This document shows positions 8,861-17,522 of a DNA stretch of 64,000 bases, one piece after another. The translations under genes were made by a program, and so were the position numbers. Source of the DNA: Pseudomonas abietaniphila (GTDB lineage Bacteria; Pseudomonadota; Gammaproteobacteria; Pseudomonadales; Pseudomonadaceae); assembly GCF_900100795.1 (NCBI RefSeq), contig NZ_FNCO01000001.1:496001-560000 (forward strand), in the 5' to 3' direction. Below the pieces are notes generated by a model. It searched no databases. It was not told the DNA's origin and saw nothing but the letters and a program-made list of their open reading frames with translations. Within the stretch, counting starts at the first letter, position 1. Each line of letters begins with the position of its first letter.

Positions 8861-10003
8861 ATGTTCGATTACGAGACACTCAAACTGATCTGGTGGGTGC
8901 TGGTCGGCGTGCTGCTGATCGGTTTCGCCCTGACCGACGGGTTCGACCTGGGCGCAGCGATGCTGATGCCTTTTGTCGGTCGCAACGACACTGAAAGAAG
9001 GGTGGTGATCAACACCATCGCGCCGCACTGGGACGGCAATCAGGTGTGGTTGATCACCGCCGGCGGCGCGCTGTTCGCCGCCTGGCCACTGGTGTACTCG
9101 GCGGCGTTTTCCGGGCTGTACTGGGCGCTGCTGCTGGTGCTGTTCGCCTTGTTCGTGCGCCCGGTGGGCTTCGATTACCGCAGCAAGCTTGCAAACACCC
9201 GATGGCGGCAAAGCTGGGACTGGGGCCTGTTCGTCGGAGGCCTGGTGCCGTCGCTGGTGTTCGGCGTGGCCTTTGGCAACCTGCTGCTGGGCGTGCCGTT
9301 CCAGTTCGATGACACGCTTCGCTCCAGCTATCAGGGTAATTTCTGGCAGTTACTGAGCCCGTTCGGATTGCTGGCCGGTGTGGTCAGCCTGAGCATGCTC
9401 GGCCTGCATGGCGGCAGCTGGTTGATGATGCGCACCGAAGGCGCGATTGCCCATCGTTCGCGGCGTGCCACGCAAGGGTTGTCACTGGTGTTCTTGCTGG
9501 CGTTCATCGGTGCGGGTGCCTGGCTGCTGTTCGGCGGCATTCAGGGCCTGGCCATCACGTCGACGTTTGACCCTGGCGCCGCGCTGAACCCTTTGGCCAA
9601 GACCGTCGCGGCGACCAACCCTGGCTGGTTGGCCAACTATCACGCGCATCCTTTGACCGTCATTGCGCCGTTGCTGGGGATCTTTGGCGGGCTGCTGGCG
9701 TTGCTCGGTGCCAGTGCGGGGCAGGGTAGAACGGCCTTTCTGGGCAGCAGCCTGGCGATTGTCGGCGCGCTGTGCACCGCAGGCTTTGCGCTGTTTCCCT
9801 TCGTCATGCCGTCGAGCCTGGACCCGGCCTCCAGCCTGACCGTATGGGACGCAGTGTCCAGCCATAAAACCCTGATCATCATGCTCGTCGCAGCGTCGAT
9901 CTTCGTGCCGCTGATCCTCTGCTACACGCTGTGGTGCTACGCCAAAATGTGGGGCAAGGTCACCACCGCGCACATCGAGCACAACCCTCACGGTCTTTAT
10001 TAA
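8861..10003 (+). CDS. cydB: Cytochrome bd quinol oxidase subunit II
   Basis: 380-residue membrane subunit that pairs with CydA. Family blocks: IWWVLVGVLLIGFALTDGFD at the N-terminus, GRNDTERR, APHWDGNQVWLITAGGALFA and RPVGFDYRSK. Length equals the E. coli protein (379). The start at 8861 follows GAGGAA; an upstream in-frame codon would lie inside the cydA end and is unlikely. Third gene of the operon, 10 bases after cydA. Confidence 0.95.
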   Translation: MFDYETLKLIWWVLVGVLLIGFALTDGFDLGAAMLMPFVGRNDTERRVVINTIAPHWDGNQVWLITAGGALFAAWPLVYSAAFSGLYWALLLVLFALFVRPVGFDYRSKLANTRWRQSWDWGLFVGGLVPSLVFGVAFGNLLLGVPFQFDDTLRSSYQGNFWQLLSPFGLLAGVVSLSMLGLHGGSWLMMRTEGAIAHRSRRATQGLSLVFLLAFIGAGAWLLFGGIQGLAITSTFDPGAALNPLAKTVAATNPGWLANYHAHPLTVIAPLLGIFGGLLALLGASAGQGRTAFLGSSLAIVGALCTAGFALFPFVMPSSLDPASSLTVWDAVSSHKTLIIMLVAASIFVPLILCYTLWCYAKMWGKVTTAHIEHNPHGLY

Positions 10004-10014
10004 GGAGAATCGTC

Positions 10015-10131
10015 ATGTGGTATTTCGCCTGGATTCTTGGCGTCTTGCTGGCCTGCAGCTTCGGCATCATCAACGCGTTGTGGCTGGAGGCTGCGGACGC
10101 CCGCTCTCGGGAGAATGGTCGTGACCGCTGA
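10015..10131 (+). CDS. cydX: Cytochrome bd small subunit CydX
   Basis: 38-residue single-helix protein beginning MWYFAWILGVLLACSFGI, nearly identical over its helix to E. coli CydX (37 residues), which stabilises the haems of the CydAB complex. AAGGAG lies 7 bases before the ATG and the gene starts 11 bases after cydB. Presence of CydX confirms the enteric-type oxidase. Confidence 0.92.
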   Translation: MWYFAWILGVLLACSFGIINALWLEAADARSRENGRDR

Positions 10132-10423
10132 GGCATTGGCCGCTCCTTTCAGGCATGCCGTCGGCCGGGTCTCGTCCCTGCTGATGGCGGTGCCCTTGAG
10201 TCTGGTGCTGCTGATCCACCCGGCATCGATGCTCAATGCCCAAGGTCATTACTCCCACAGCCTGTTGATGCTGATCATGTGGGGCGTGGGCGCAGGCTAC
10301 GTGCACGGGGTCGGCTTCGAGCCTCGTGCGCTGGCCTGGCGGGTGGTGTTCCACCCGTTGCTGGCGTGGGCTTTTATGGCGTTGGGGTTCGGCCTTTGGA
10401 TACTCGCGCGTCAGTGGGTCTGA
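10115..10423 (+). CDS. ybgE: Cyd operon protein YbgE
   Basis: 102-residue membrane protein with about three hydrophobic segments and the family motif YVHGVGFEPRALAW. YbgE is conserved at the end of cydABX operons; its function is unknown. The chosen ATG follows GGGAG and overlaps cydX by 17 bases; an in-frame GTG at 10121 is an alternative. Its last 13 bases overlap the convergent MFS gene. Confidence 0.85.
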   Translation: MVVTAEALAAPFRHAVGRVSSLLMAVPLSLVLLIHPASMLNAQGHYSHSLLMLIMWGVGAGYVHGVGFEPRALAWRVVFHPLLAWAFMALGFGLWILARQWV

Positions 10424-11703
10424 GCCTTGGGCGTCTTCAGGACAGGCAGGATGGACAGCGCGATCAGCGCGGCAATGACGCACAGCAGGCCGGAGATAAA
10501 GAAGGCCGGCAGGTAACTGGCAAAGTGCGTGCGGGTCCATCCGGCACCGAAGGCGGCAAAGGCGGCGCCTAGCTGGTGGCCGGCGAAAATCCAGCCGAAG
10601 ACGATGTTGGCACGCTCAGGCCCGAACTTCTGCACCGTCAGCTTCACCGTTGGCGGTACGGTGGCGATCCAGTCCAGGCCGTAGATCAGAGCAAAGAACG
10701 ACAGGCCGTAGACCGTGAAGTCCGAGAACGGCAGGATGATCAGCGCCACCCCACGCAACCCGTAATAGGCGAACAACAGCCAGCGGTTGTCGAAGCGATC
10801 CGACAACCAGCCTGAACCGATGGTCCCGACAAAATCGAAAATCCCCATCACGGCAAGCATGCCTGCTGCGGTAGTGGCAATAAGGCCGTAATCACCGCAC
10901 ATGCTGATGAAGTGGGTCTGAATCAGGCCGTTGGTGCTGGCCCCGCAGATGAAAAACGTCATGAACAGCACCCAGAACGTCCAGGTCCCGGAGACGTCCC
11001 GTAATACCTTGAGCGGCGTCGTCAGCAACTCGGCGAACGTCTGAGTGCTCGCCACCAGCGGCTGGATGTCGGTTTCGCCATAGGACGGCAGTTGCAGGTC
11101 GGCGGGACGGTTGCGCATCAGCGCGAGCACGGCAACGCCGGCAATCACGATGGCGACACAGATGCAGGTCAGCGCGGTCCGCCAGCCATAGTGCTCAGTC
11201 AGGTTGGCGAGCATCGGCATGAACACCAGTTGACCGGTGGCAGAGCTGGCCGATAACAGGCCCATCGCCATGCCACGGCGCTGCGAGAACCAGCGTGTGG
11301 CCACCGTTGCCCCCAGCACCATGGCCGTCAGACCGGTGCCGAAGCCCACCACCAATCCCCACAGCACCACCAACTGCCAGAACTGCGTCATGAACAGCGA
11401 CAGGACCATGCCGCTGGCGACCAGGGTCAGCGCAGTCAGCACCACCTTGCGCACGCCGAAGTGATTCATGAAGGCGGCCGCGAACGGTCCGACCAGACCA
11501 AACAGGGCAAAGCGCACCGCCAGCGCCGAGGATATTTCGGCAGTGTCCCAGCCGAACTCCGCTTCCAGCGGGTTGATGAACACACCGGGAGCACCGACCG
11601 CTCCAGCCATCACCAGCATGGTCAGAAAGGTGACGGCCAGAATGACCCAGCTGTAATGAATGCGGCGACGCGAGAGCGACGCAGCAAGAACCGACGAAAC
11701 CAT
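10411..11703 (-). CDS. MFS transporter
   Basis: 430-residue inner-membrane carrier with 12 predicted helices in two halves and the MFS loop GWLSDRFDNRW in the second half. Overall look is of the monocarboxylate/oxalate-formate antiporter-like MFS branch, so an organic acid substrate is possible. Start chosen at 11703 after GGGGAA; a longer form from 11757 adds a basic, non-conserved-looking N-terminus. No cotranscribed catabolic gene indicates the substrate. Confidence 0.8.
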   Translation of the reverse strand: MVSSVLAASLSRRRIHYSWVILAVTFLTMLVMAGAVGAPGVFINPLEAEFGWDTAEISSALAVRFALFGLVGPFAAAFMNHFGVRKVVLTALTLVASGMVLSLFMTQFWQLVVLWGLVVGFGTGLTAMVLGATVATRWFSQRRGMAMGLLSASSATGQLVFMPMLANLTEHYGWRTALTCICVAIVIAGVAVLALMRNRPADLQLPSYGETDIQPLVASTQTFAELLTTPLKVLRDVSGTWTFWVLFMTFFICGASTNGLIQTHFISMCGDYGLIATTAAGMLAVMGIFDFVGTIGSGWLSDRFDNRWLLFAYYGLRGVALIILPFSDFTVYGLSFFALIYGLDWIATVPPTVKLTVQKFGPERANIVFGWIFAGHQLGAAFAAFGAGWTRTHFASYLPAFFISGLLCVIAALIALSILPVLKTPKAQTH

Positions 11704-11866
11704 GAGTGTTCCCCGAGAAGCAAAAAAGCGAAAAAATAGAGTATGACCGTGCGCCAATATGAACGCTCAGAAGCATGGGTCTCGTCAAGAGGATATTTCT
11801 GGATGTTTCGCTGATGGAGGGAGCAAAAAAGGGTGTGAACAGAAGGTTTTCTAGACTGACCTTAAA

Positions 11867-11959
11867 CCTGTGGGAGCGAATTTATTCGCGAAAGGTGTAT
11901 CAGGCTCTGAAGGTGTGTTGGCTGTACGAGCGTTTCGCGAATGAATTCGCTCCCACAGG
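11867..11959. repeat. REP doublet (inverted REP pair)
   Basis: Two 26-base arms, CCTGTGGGAGCGAATTTATT... at 11867-11892 and its near-perfect inverted copy at 11934-11959, separated by 41 bases. This is the GTGGGAGCGAATTCATTCGCG type repeat common between Pseudomonas genes, arranged as a REPIN. A close relative is at 44089-44177. The whole gap 11704-12146 contains no gene that I can support. Confidence 0.85.
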
Positions 11960-12146
11960 AATGGGTCGCCCCAAGGAGTTGGAGACCTATCCAGTTGTTG
12001 GGCAGTACAGGACTCCGCATTCGTCGTTGAGCCTGCGTCAAATTCGCAGTCGACATTCGCCAGGCTCCGGAGGAGTTGCCCGTTTCTCGGTTCAAAACGC
12101 TACTATCGCAACCACTTACAAGAACAGCGTATAGCCGAGCCCATCC

Positions 12147-13067
12147 ATGGACAGATTTCAGGAAATGCAGGTCTTCATTGCCGTGTGCGAAGAGCGCAGC
12201 TTTGCCACGGCCGCCCGACGTCTGAACATGTCGGCGCCCAGTGTCACCCGAGCCGTCGCCGCGTTGGAGAAACGCATCGGCACCTTGCTGTTGTCGCGGA
12301 CCACACGCAGTGTGCACCTGAGCGAAGCGGGGCAGCGTTACCTCACCGATTGCCGACGCATTCTGAGCGAGCTTGAAGAGGCCGAAGAGTCTGCCGGGGG
12401 CAGCATCGCCGCGCCGGTCGGCCAACTCACGATCACTGCCTCCATGCTCTTCGGCGAACTGTTCGTCATGCCGTTGGTGGTGGGCTATCTGCAGCAATAC
12501 CCCGGGGTGAGCATCAACGCGCTGTTGCTGGACCGGGTGACGCAAATGGTCGAGGAGGGCATCGACGTCGCGGTGCGCATCGGCCATCTCATGGACAGTA
12601 CCCAGCATGGCGTCAAGGTCGGGGAAGTGCGTCGCGTGCTGTGCGCATCGCCTGCGTACCTCGACGCCCACGGGCGTCCGCAGCATCCCGAAGACTTGAA
12701 ACAGCATCGGCTGGTGGTTTCTCACGCCAGCGTGTTGCTGCGACGCTGGGAGTTCATGGACGCAGGCAAACCGGTGCACGTCGATCTCCAGTCGCGCCTG
12801 ACCGTGTCGGCAAATCAGGCGGCAATTACCGCGGTGACCATGGGTTGGGGCATTACCCGCGTTCTGTCGTATCAGGTCGCCAGTCAGGTGGCCAGCGGTG
12901 CGCTGGAGCTGGTGCTCGAAGCGTTCGAAGAGCCTGCCTTGCCGATACACGTCTGCTACCAGGCGGAGCGCAAGGTGTCGGCCAAGGTGCGCACGTTCGT
13001 CGATTATTGCGCCGAACGCATGATGCAGGACCCGGCAATCAAGGCGGCAGGCAGGAGTCATCGCTGA
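12147..13067 (+). CDS. LysR family transcriptional regulator (first of tandem)
   Basis: 306-residue LysR-type regulator. N-terminal winged helix-turn-helix (residues 1-60; SFATAARRLNMSAPSVTRAVAALEK) and a C-terminal periplasmic-binding-like effector domain (about 90-295). It belongs to the CrgA/AaeR-like branch judging by LVVGYLQQYPGVSINALLLDR and VDVAVRIGHL-type strings. The stop overlaps the start of a second, related LysR gene (TGATG). Target genes unknown. Confidence 0.9.
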   Translation: MDRFQEMQVFIAVCEERSFATAARRLNMSAPSVTRAVAALEKRIGTLLLSRTTRSVHLSEAGQRYLTDCRRILSELEEAEESAGGSIAAPVGQLTITASMLFGELFVMPLVVGYLQQYPGVSINALLLDRVTQMVEEGIDVAVRIGHLMDSTQHGVKVGEVRRVLCASPAYLDAHGRPQHPEDLKQHRLVVSHASVLLRRWEFMDAGKPVHVDLQSRLTVSANQAAITAVTMGWGITRVLSYQVASQVASGALELVLEAFEEPALPIHVCYQAERKVSAKVRTFVDYCAERMMQDPAIKAAGRSHR

Positions 13068-13969
13068 TGGATCGCCACCAGCAGATGACCATTTTCGACG
13101 TCGTGGTCGCCGAGCAGGGGCTGGCGGCGGCGTCGCGCAGACTGGGCGTTTCCGAAGCGACGGTCAGTCGCTCGCTGGCCGCGCTGGAAGCGCGTCTGGG
13201 CACACGGCTTTTGGCGCGCAGTACGCGGGGCGTGACCTTGACCGAATCGGGGCGCCTGTTCGCCAACGAATGCGCGCGGTTGCTGCGCGCGGCCGACGAA
13301 GCCGATGCCTCGGCCAACGGACTGCACGTCGAGCCTCGTGGCTTGCTGACACTGGTCACGCCACTGTTGTTCGGGGACCAGCTGTTAATGCCGGTGATTC
13401 TTGATTATCTGGACGCCTGGCCCGGTATCGAACTGTCGGTGGTCTATCAGGATCGCTTTCCCCATATGCACGAGGAGGGTGTCGATGTCGCCGTGCTCAT
13501 CGGCGCCTTACCCGATGCCTACATGGTGGCGCGAAAGGTCGGAACGGTACGCCAAATGATCTGTGCCAGCCCTGCGTATCTGGAGCGGCACGGCGCGCCA
13601 TTGACGCCGACCGACCTCGCGGCGCACTCCCTGGTGTTTTGCAGCGCCAGCCACCGCATGCTCGAGTGGCGATTTCAGCGCGACGGCTCACTGCGCAGCG
13701 TGGCCTTGAAGCCGAACCTGCGCTGCACCACCCAAGTCGGCGTTATCGGCGCTGCCATCAACGGCGCGGGACTCGCGTCTTGCCTGGGCTATGAAGTTCA
13801 CGGGCATCTCCAGGCGGACCGGCTAACAAGTGTGCTGGAAGGGTTCGAGCCCGATCCGTTACCGGTACACCTCGTGTATCGGGAGGGACGGCGTGCGTCG
13901 GCCCGCGTGCGCAGCTTTGTCGACTTCGCCGTCGAACGCATGCGTCAGCACCCGGTGCTGCAGCACTGA
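13067..13969 (+). CDS. LysR family transcriptional regulator (second of tandem)
   Basis: 300-residue LysR regulator closely related in layout to the preceding one: HTH in residues 1-60 (GLAAASRRLGVSEATVSRSL), effector domain from about 88. Both share a MDR.Q.M start, the HEEGVDVAVLIG/EEGIDVAVRIG string and a C-terminal VRTF/VRSFVDF segment, suggesting tandem duplication. The ATG overlaps the previous stop, so translation is coupled. A GST and a flavoprotein follow on the same strand and are candidate targets only by position. Confidence 0.9.
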   Translation: MDRHQQMTIFDVVVAEQGLAAASRRLGVSEATVSRSLAALEARLGTRLLARSTRGVTLTESGRLFANECARLLRAADEADASANGLHVEPRGLLTLVTPLLFGDQLLMPVILDYLDAWPGIELSVVYQDRFPHMHEEGVDVAVLIGALPDAYMVARKVGTVRQMICASPAYLERHGAPLTPTDLAAHSLVFCSASHRMLEWRFQRDGSLRSVALKPNLRCTTQVGVIGAAINGAGLASCLGYEVHGHLQADRLTSVLEGFEPDPLPVHLVYREGRRASARVRSFVDFAVERMRQHPVLQH

Positions 13970-14146
13970 CCACTGCGCTATTGCTGACGGATCATTTCAT
14001 GGGGTGAAATGCTGGATTGCCTTTTGTGGTGATTCTGCTCTTTGGCGTCGTGGCTCACTATTCACCCATCGGCGCGGTGAACCCTCAGGCGGCAACACCG
14101 CTTCCGCGCTGACCCTTACTTCACGACAGCCTCAGGAGCCAAACCC

Positions 14147-14770
14147 ATGAATGCCATCAAGCTCTATCATTTCCCGTTGTCCGGCCACTCTCATCGTGCC
14201 CAGTTGATGCTGTCGCTGCTGGGACTCGACCCTCAGATTGAGTTCGTCGATCTGGCCAAGGGCGCGCACAAGACCCCTGAATACCTGGCGATCAATGCCT
14301 TCGGCCAAGTACCGGTCATTGACGACAACGGCACGATCATCGCCGATTCCACCGCGATCCTGGTGTATCTGGCGAAAAAGTACGACACCTCGGGCAAATG
14401 GCTCCCCGCCGATGCGGCCGGTGCCGCAGAAGTGCAACGCTGGCTGGCGGTTGCCGCTGGGCAGATCAACAACGGTCCGGCCCGCGCACGTCTGATCACC
14501 GTATTCGGTGCAGGTTTCGACCCTAAGGACACTATCGACCGCGCTCACGCTGTGCTGAAAGTGATCGAGACGCACCTGGACGGTCGCGAATTCCTGGCGG
14601 CTGATCACCCCACCATCGCGGATGTTGCGGGCTACAGTTACATCGCCCATGCGCCGGAAGGCAACGTTTCGCTGCAGGAATACCCGAACGTCCGTGCCTG
14701 GCTGGCGCGCATCGAAGGCCTCAACGGCTTTGTCCCGATGCCCCGGACTAAAGCAGGCCTGGTGGTCTGA
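14147..14770 (+). CDS. Glutathione S-transferase
   Basis: 207-residue soluble GST. N-terminal thioredoxin-like domain (residues 1-80) with [21 protein letters not shown], containing the conserved cis-Pro and the DS glutathione contact; helical C-terminal domain with [16 protein letters not shown] sits 8-12 bases before the ATG. Probably in one transcription direction with the flavoprotein 169 bases downstream, but cotranscription is uncertain. Confidence 0.88.
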   Translation: MNAIKLYHFPLSGHSHRAQLMLSLLGLDPQIEFVDLAKGAHKTPEYLAINAFGQVPVIDDNGTIIADSTAILVYLAKKYDTSGKWLPADAAGAAEVQRWLAVAAGQINNGPARARLITVFGAGFDPKDTIDRAHAVLKVIETHLDGREFLAADHPTIADVAGYSYIAHAPEGNVSLQEYPNVRAWLARIEGLNGFVPMPRTKAGLVV

Positions 14771-14939
14771 TTCGACGGGAACCTCCGGGGTGCCGGGAAA
14801 CGGCTGACGGAGTTCGATGCTGTTTTTGATTCTGGCCGAAGGCCGTAGGGGTTTGTTTGCTGGCGGTCTGTTCGCTGACAAATCAGGCCTCTGCGCCCGT
14901 CGGGCAGAGCGAGGCCCTCTGATAGTGGGAGTCTGTGTC

Positions 14940-16997
14940 ATGAACGATGTCCCTTCTGAAAGACCCTCACCTTGGCATTCCGGTGAGCTGGAAATGCAAG
15001 TTCACGTCGGCGTCGCCGAGCGCATGGGCGTGATGGGCAAGAAAGTCATTCGTGATTACATGCCCGATCAGCACCGTGAGTTTTATGCGCATCTGCCCTA
15101 CATTTTCATCGGTGCGGTGGACGATGAGGGCTGGCCTTGGGCAAGCCTGATGGACGCCCACGCAGGCTTCATTGCGTCACCCGATCCACGGCATTTGCAG
15201 TTTTCCCGCTTGCCTGACAGCGACGACCCCATGGGCGCGCACTTCGTACCGGGGGCGGCGGTGGGCATGCTGGGCATTGACCTGCGCACCCGTCGGCGCA
15301 ACCGCATCAACGGGCATATCCAGTCCGTGAGCGATCAGGGGTTCTCGGTGCAGGTGGAGCACTCGTTCGGCAATTGCCCGCAATACATTCAGCTGCGTGA
15401 ACTCAAACAGACCGCGCTGCCTGACCTGAAGGCACGTGCGCCGATTGAACGCATGAGCACGCTGGACGATGCGGCTGTGGCAACGATTCGTGCTGCCGAT
15501 ACTTTTTTCGTCGCCAGCTACGTGGACCTTGAAGGCGATCAGCCACACCGCTCGGTGGACGTTTCCCATCGCGGCGGGCAGGCGGGCTTCGTCAGGGTCG
15601 AGGGCGACGTGCTAACCATTGCTGACTTCGCCGGGAACCTGCATTTCAATACGCTGGGCAACTTCCTTGTTAACCCGAAAGCCGGGTTGGTGTTCATCGA
15701 TTTCACCACCGGTGATCTGCTGCAACTGGTGGGCCGTACCACAGTGATCCTCGACGGGCCGGAAATCGCTGCCTTTCAGGGCGCCGAGCGACTCTGGCAG
15801 GTCAAGGTCGAGGCCGTGGTTAGACGCCCTCAGGCGTTGCGTTCGCGCTGGGAGTTCCAGGGCTTCTCGCCCAATAGCCTGATGACCGGCGATTGGGAGC
15901 AGACCGCTGCGCGTCTTCAGGCCGATGCATTGCGCGACCAATGGCGTCCGTTGCGGGTGACGCGCATCGCCGACGAAAGCGCAGGCATCCGCTCGTTTTA
16001 TTTCGAGCCCGTCGATGGCGCCGGTTTGTCCGCCTTCAAGGCCGGCCAGCACCTGCCGTTGCGACTGACCCTGGAGGGGCACGCCAAACCGGTGATCCGC
16101 ACCTACAGCCTGTCGAGCGCGCCGTCCGATGATTTCTTTCGCATCAGCGTCAAGCGTGATGGCCTGGTGTCGGCGCACTTGCACGACGCGTACAAGGTCG
16201 GCGACCTGATCGAGGCGCGGGCGCCGCAAGGCAGCTTTGTAGTAGACCCGCGGGAACGCCGGCCACTGGTGTTGTTGGGCGCCGGCATTGGCGTGACACC
16301 GATGCTGTCGATGCTGCGCGAGGTGATTTATGAAGGCAAACGCGTGCGACGCATGCGGCCGACCTGGTTCATTCAGAGTGCACGTCGTCTGGCGGATCTG
16401 GCATTTCGCGAAGAATTGGACACACTGGTTGCCAACGCCGGAGATCAACTGACGGCTGTCCGTCTGCTGAGCCAGCCCGAGCGCGACGCGCGTCTAAGCA
16501 AGGATTATCACCTTGCGGGTCGTATTGACCTGGACCTGCTCAAGGCGCTGTTGCCGTTCGATGACTTCGATTTTTATGTCTGCGGACCTGCAAGCTTCAC
16601 ACAGGGGCTGTATGACGAATTAAGGGCGATGCATGTACGCGATGAGCGAATCCATGCGGAAACCTTCGGCCCGTCGACCCTGCAGCGCACCCGCGACCAA
16701 CAGACGGCCGGGATCCAGCAGCCGCCTGCCGCCACGGTTTCGGTGCCCGTGCTGTTTGAGCGATCTGCCAAGGAAGCGCGTTGGCAACCCGATGGCGGGA
16801 CGTTGCTGGAACTGGCCGAGAGCCGGGGCCTTGAACCCGAGTACAGCTGCCGCGGTGGTTCCTGCGGCACCTGCAAGACCCGGCTCGTCAGTGGCCAGGT
16901 GCATTACCCGGTCCCGCCCGCCGAAATGCCGGCGGCCGACCACGTGCTGATCTGCTGCGCAGTCCCGGCCTCAGGGCCGCTGGTGCTCGATCTGTAA
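14940..16997 (+). CDS. PNPOx-like / FAD oxidoreductase / 2Fe-2S ferredoxin fusion
   Basis: 685-residue cytosolic flavoprotein of three parts: a pyridoxamine-phosphate-oxidase-like split barrel region (about 1-330, apparently duplicated), a ferredoxin-NADP reductase-like module (about 345-585; FAD motif RTYSLSS, NAD site LGAGIGVTPM), and a C-terminal plant-type 2Fe-2S ferredoxin (about 600-685) with CRGGSCGTC and a distal Cys in LICC. It should pass electrons from NAD(P)H through FAD and the cluster to the N-terminal domain or a partner. Start chosen at 14940 after GGGAG; longer forms have a non-conserved-looking leader. Substrate unknown. Confidence 0.88.
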   Translation: MNDVPSERPSPWHSGELEMQVHVGVAERMGVMGKKVIRDYMPDQHREFYAHLPYIFIGAVDDEGWPWASLMDAHAGFIASPDPRHLQFSRLPDSDDPMGAHFVPGAAVGMLGIDLRTRRRNRINGHIQSVSDQGFSVQVEHSFGNCPQYIQLRELKQTALPDLKARAPIERMSTLDDAAVATIRAADTFFVASYVDLEGDQPHRSVDVSHRGGQAGFVRVEGDVLTIADFAGNLHFNTLGNFLVNPKAGLVFIDFTTGDLLQLVGRTTVILDGPEIAAFQGAERLWQVKVEAVVRRPQALRSRWEFQGFSPNSLMTGDWEQTAARLQADALRDQWRPLRVTRIADESAGIRSFYFEPVDGAGLSAFKAGQHLPLRLTLEGHAKPVIRTYSLSSAPSDDFFRISVKRDGLVSAHLHDAYKVGDLIEARAPQGSFVVDPRERRPLVLLGAGIGVTPMLSMLREVIYEGKRVRRMRPTWFIQSARRLADLAFREELDTLVANAGDQLTAVRLLSQPERDARLSKDYHLAGRIDLDLLKALLPFDDFDFYVCGPASFTQGLYDELRAMHVRDERIHAETFGPSTLQRTRDQQTAGIQQPPAATVSVPVLFERSAKEARWQPDGGTLLELAESRGLEPEYSCRGGSCGTCKTRLVSGQVHYPVPPAEMPAADHVLICCAVPASGPLVLDL

Positions 16998-17040
16998 ACA
17001 TCCATGCGAGTGCAGAACATGTTTGACGGGAGTCACTGCG

Positions 17041-17244
17041 ATGAGTGAATGGCCAGCGTTCGAAAAAGAAGACGATCCCAATCTGATGCACGCCACCGAG
17101 CAGGAGGTGTCGTGGCTGCTGCCACAGTCACTGGCCTCGCTGGCTGGCGAACTGGCTGCAAGCCACGAGGAGCATGAGTCTCCGACGACCTTGCGGCTGA
17201 TTTCCTGGGTGCGTTCGGTGTCAACGTTCAGTCGCCACCGGTGA
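17041..17244 (+). CDS. Small hypothetical protein
   Basis: 67-residue acidic-then-basic protein starting MSEWPAFEKEDDP, 43 bases after the flavoprotein and preceded by GGGAG at a good distance. I do not recognise a family and see no helix, signal or metal motif. Same strand and close spacing suggest it belongs to the flavoprotein transcript. It could be a chance frame, so confidence is moderate. Confidence 0.5.
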   Translation: MSEWPAFEKEDDPNLMHATEQEVSWLLPQSLASLAGELAASHEEHESPTTLRLISWVRSVSTFSRHR

Positions 17245-17360
17245 TGGCCGGGCCGGCCCTCGACACCCCGGGTGGCTGATGCTCGGTCGAGGTTCACCCT
17301 CCCACCAGGATGCTCGTTCGGGCACAAATTGAGGGTTGAAATGATTCGCTGTCTGACCGG

Positions 17361-17412
17361 ATGATGTGCGTCGGTCGCGATACGTACGCCGTTACCGGGC
17401 GTCGCACATCAT
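17361..17412. repeat. Inverted repeat ATGATGTGCG / CGCACATCAT
   Basis: Ten-base perfect arms at 17361-17370 and 17403-17412 with further partial pairing inward. No T-run follows, so it is not a classic terminator. Lies in the 278-base gap (17245-17522) between the small protein and the beta-lactamase. Confidence 0.55.
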
Positions 17413-17438
17413 GCTGGGCGTACCTGCCTGAATGCGTT

Positions 17439-17491
17439 GATCACCGTGACCTGACGGCGCCCAAGGTACAGGGCTGGCCCGCACGGTGATC
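17439..17491. repeat. Inverted repeat GATCACCGTG / CACGGTGATC
   Basis: Ten-base perfect arms at 17439-17448 and 17482-17491, ending 31 bases before the beta-lactamase start. It could be a leader hairpin or paired half-sites for a regulator. No ampR-type divergent regulator gene is adjacent. Confidence 0.6.
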
Positions 17492-17522
17492 AGGTTGTCC
17501 ATCCATCAAGACAAGGAAGTGT

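Noticed and set aside
10037..10423. Longer ybgE start at 10037
   Set aside because: It would overlap most of cydX in another frame and add a non-family N-terminus; the ATG at 10115 has a ribosome site.
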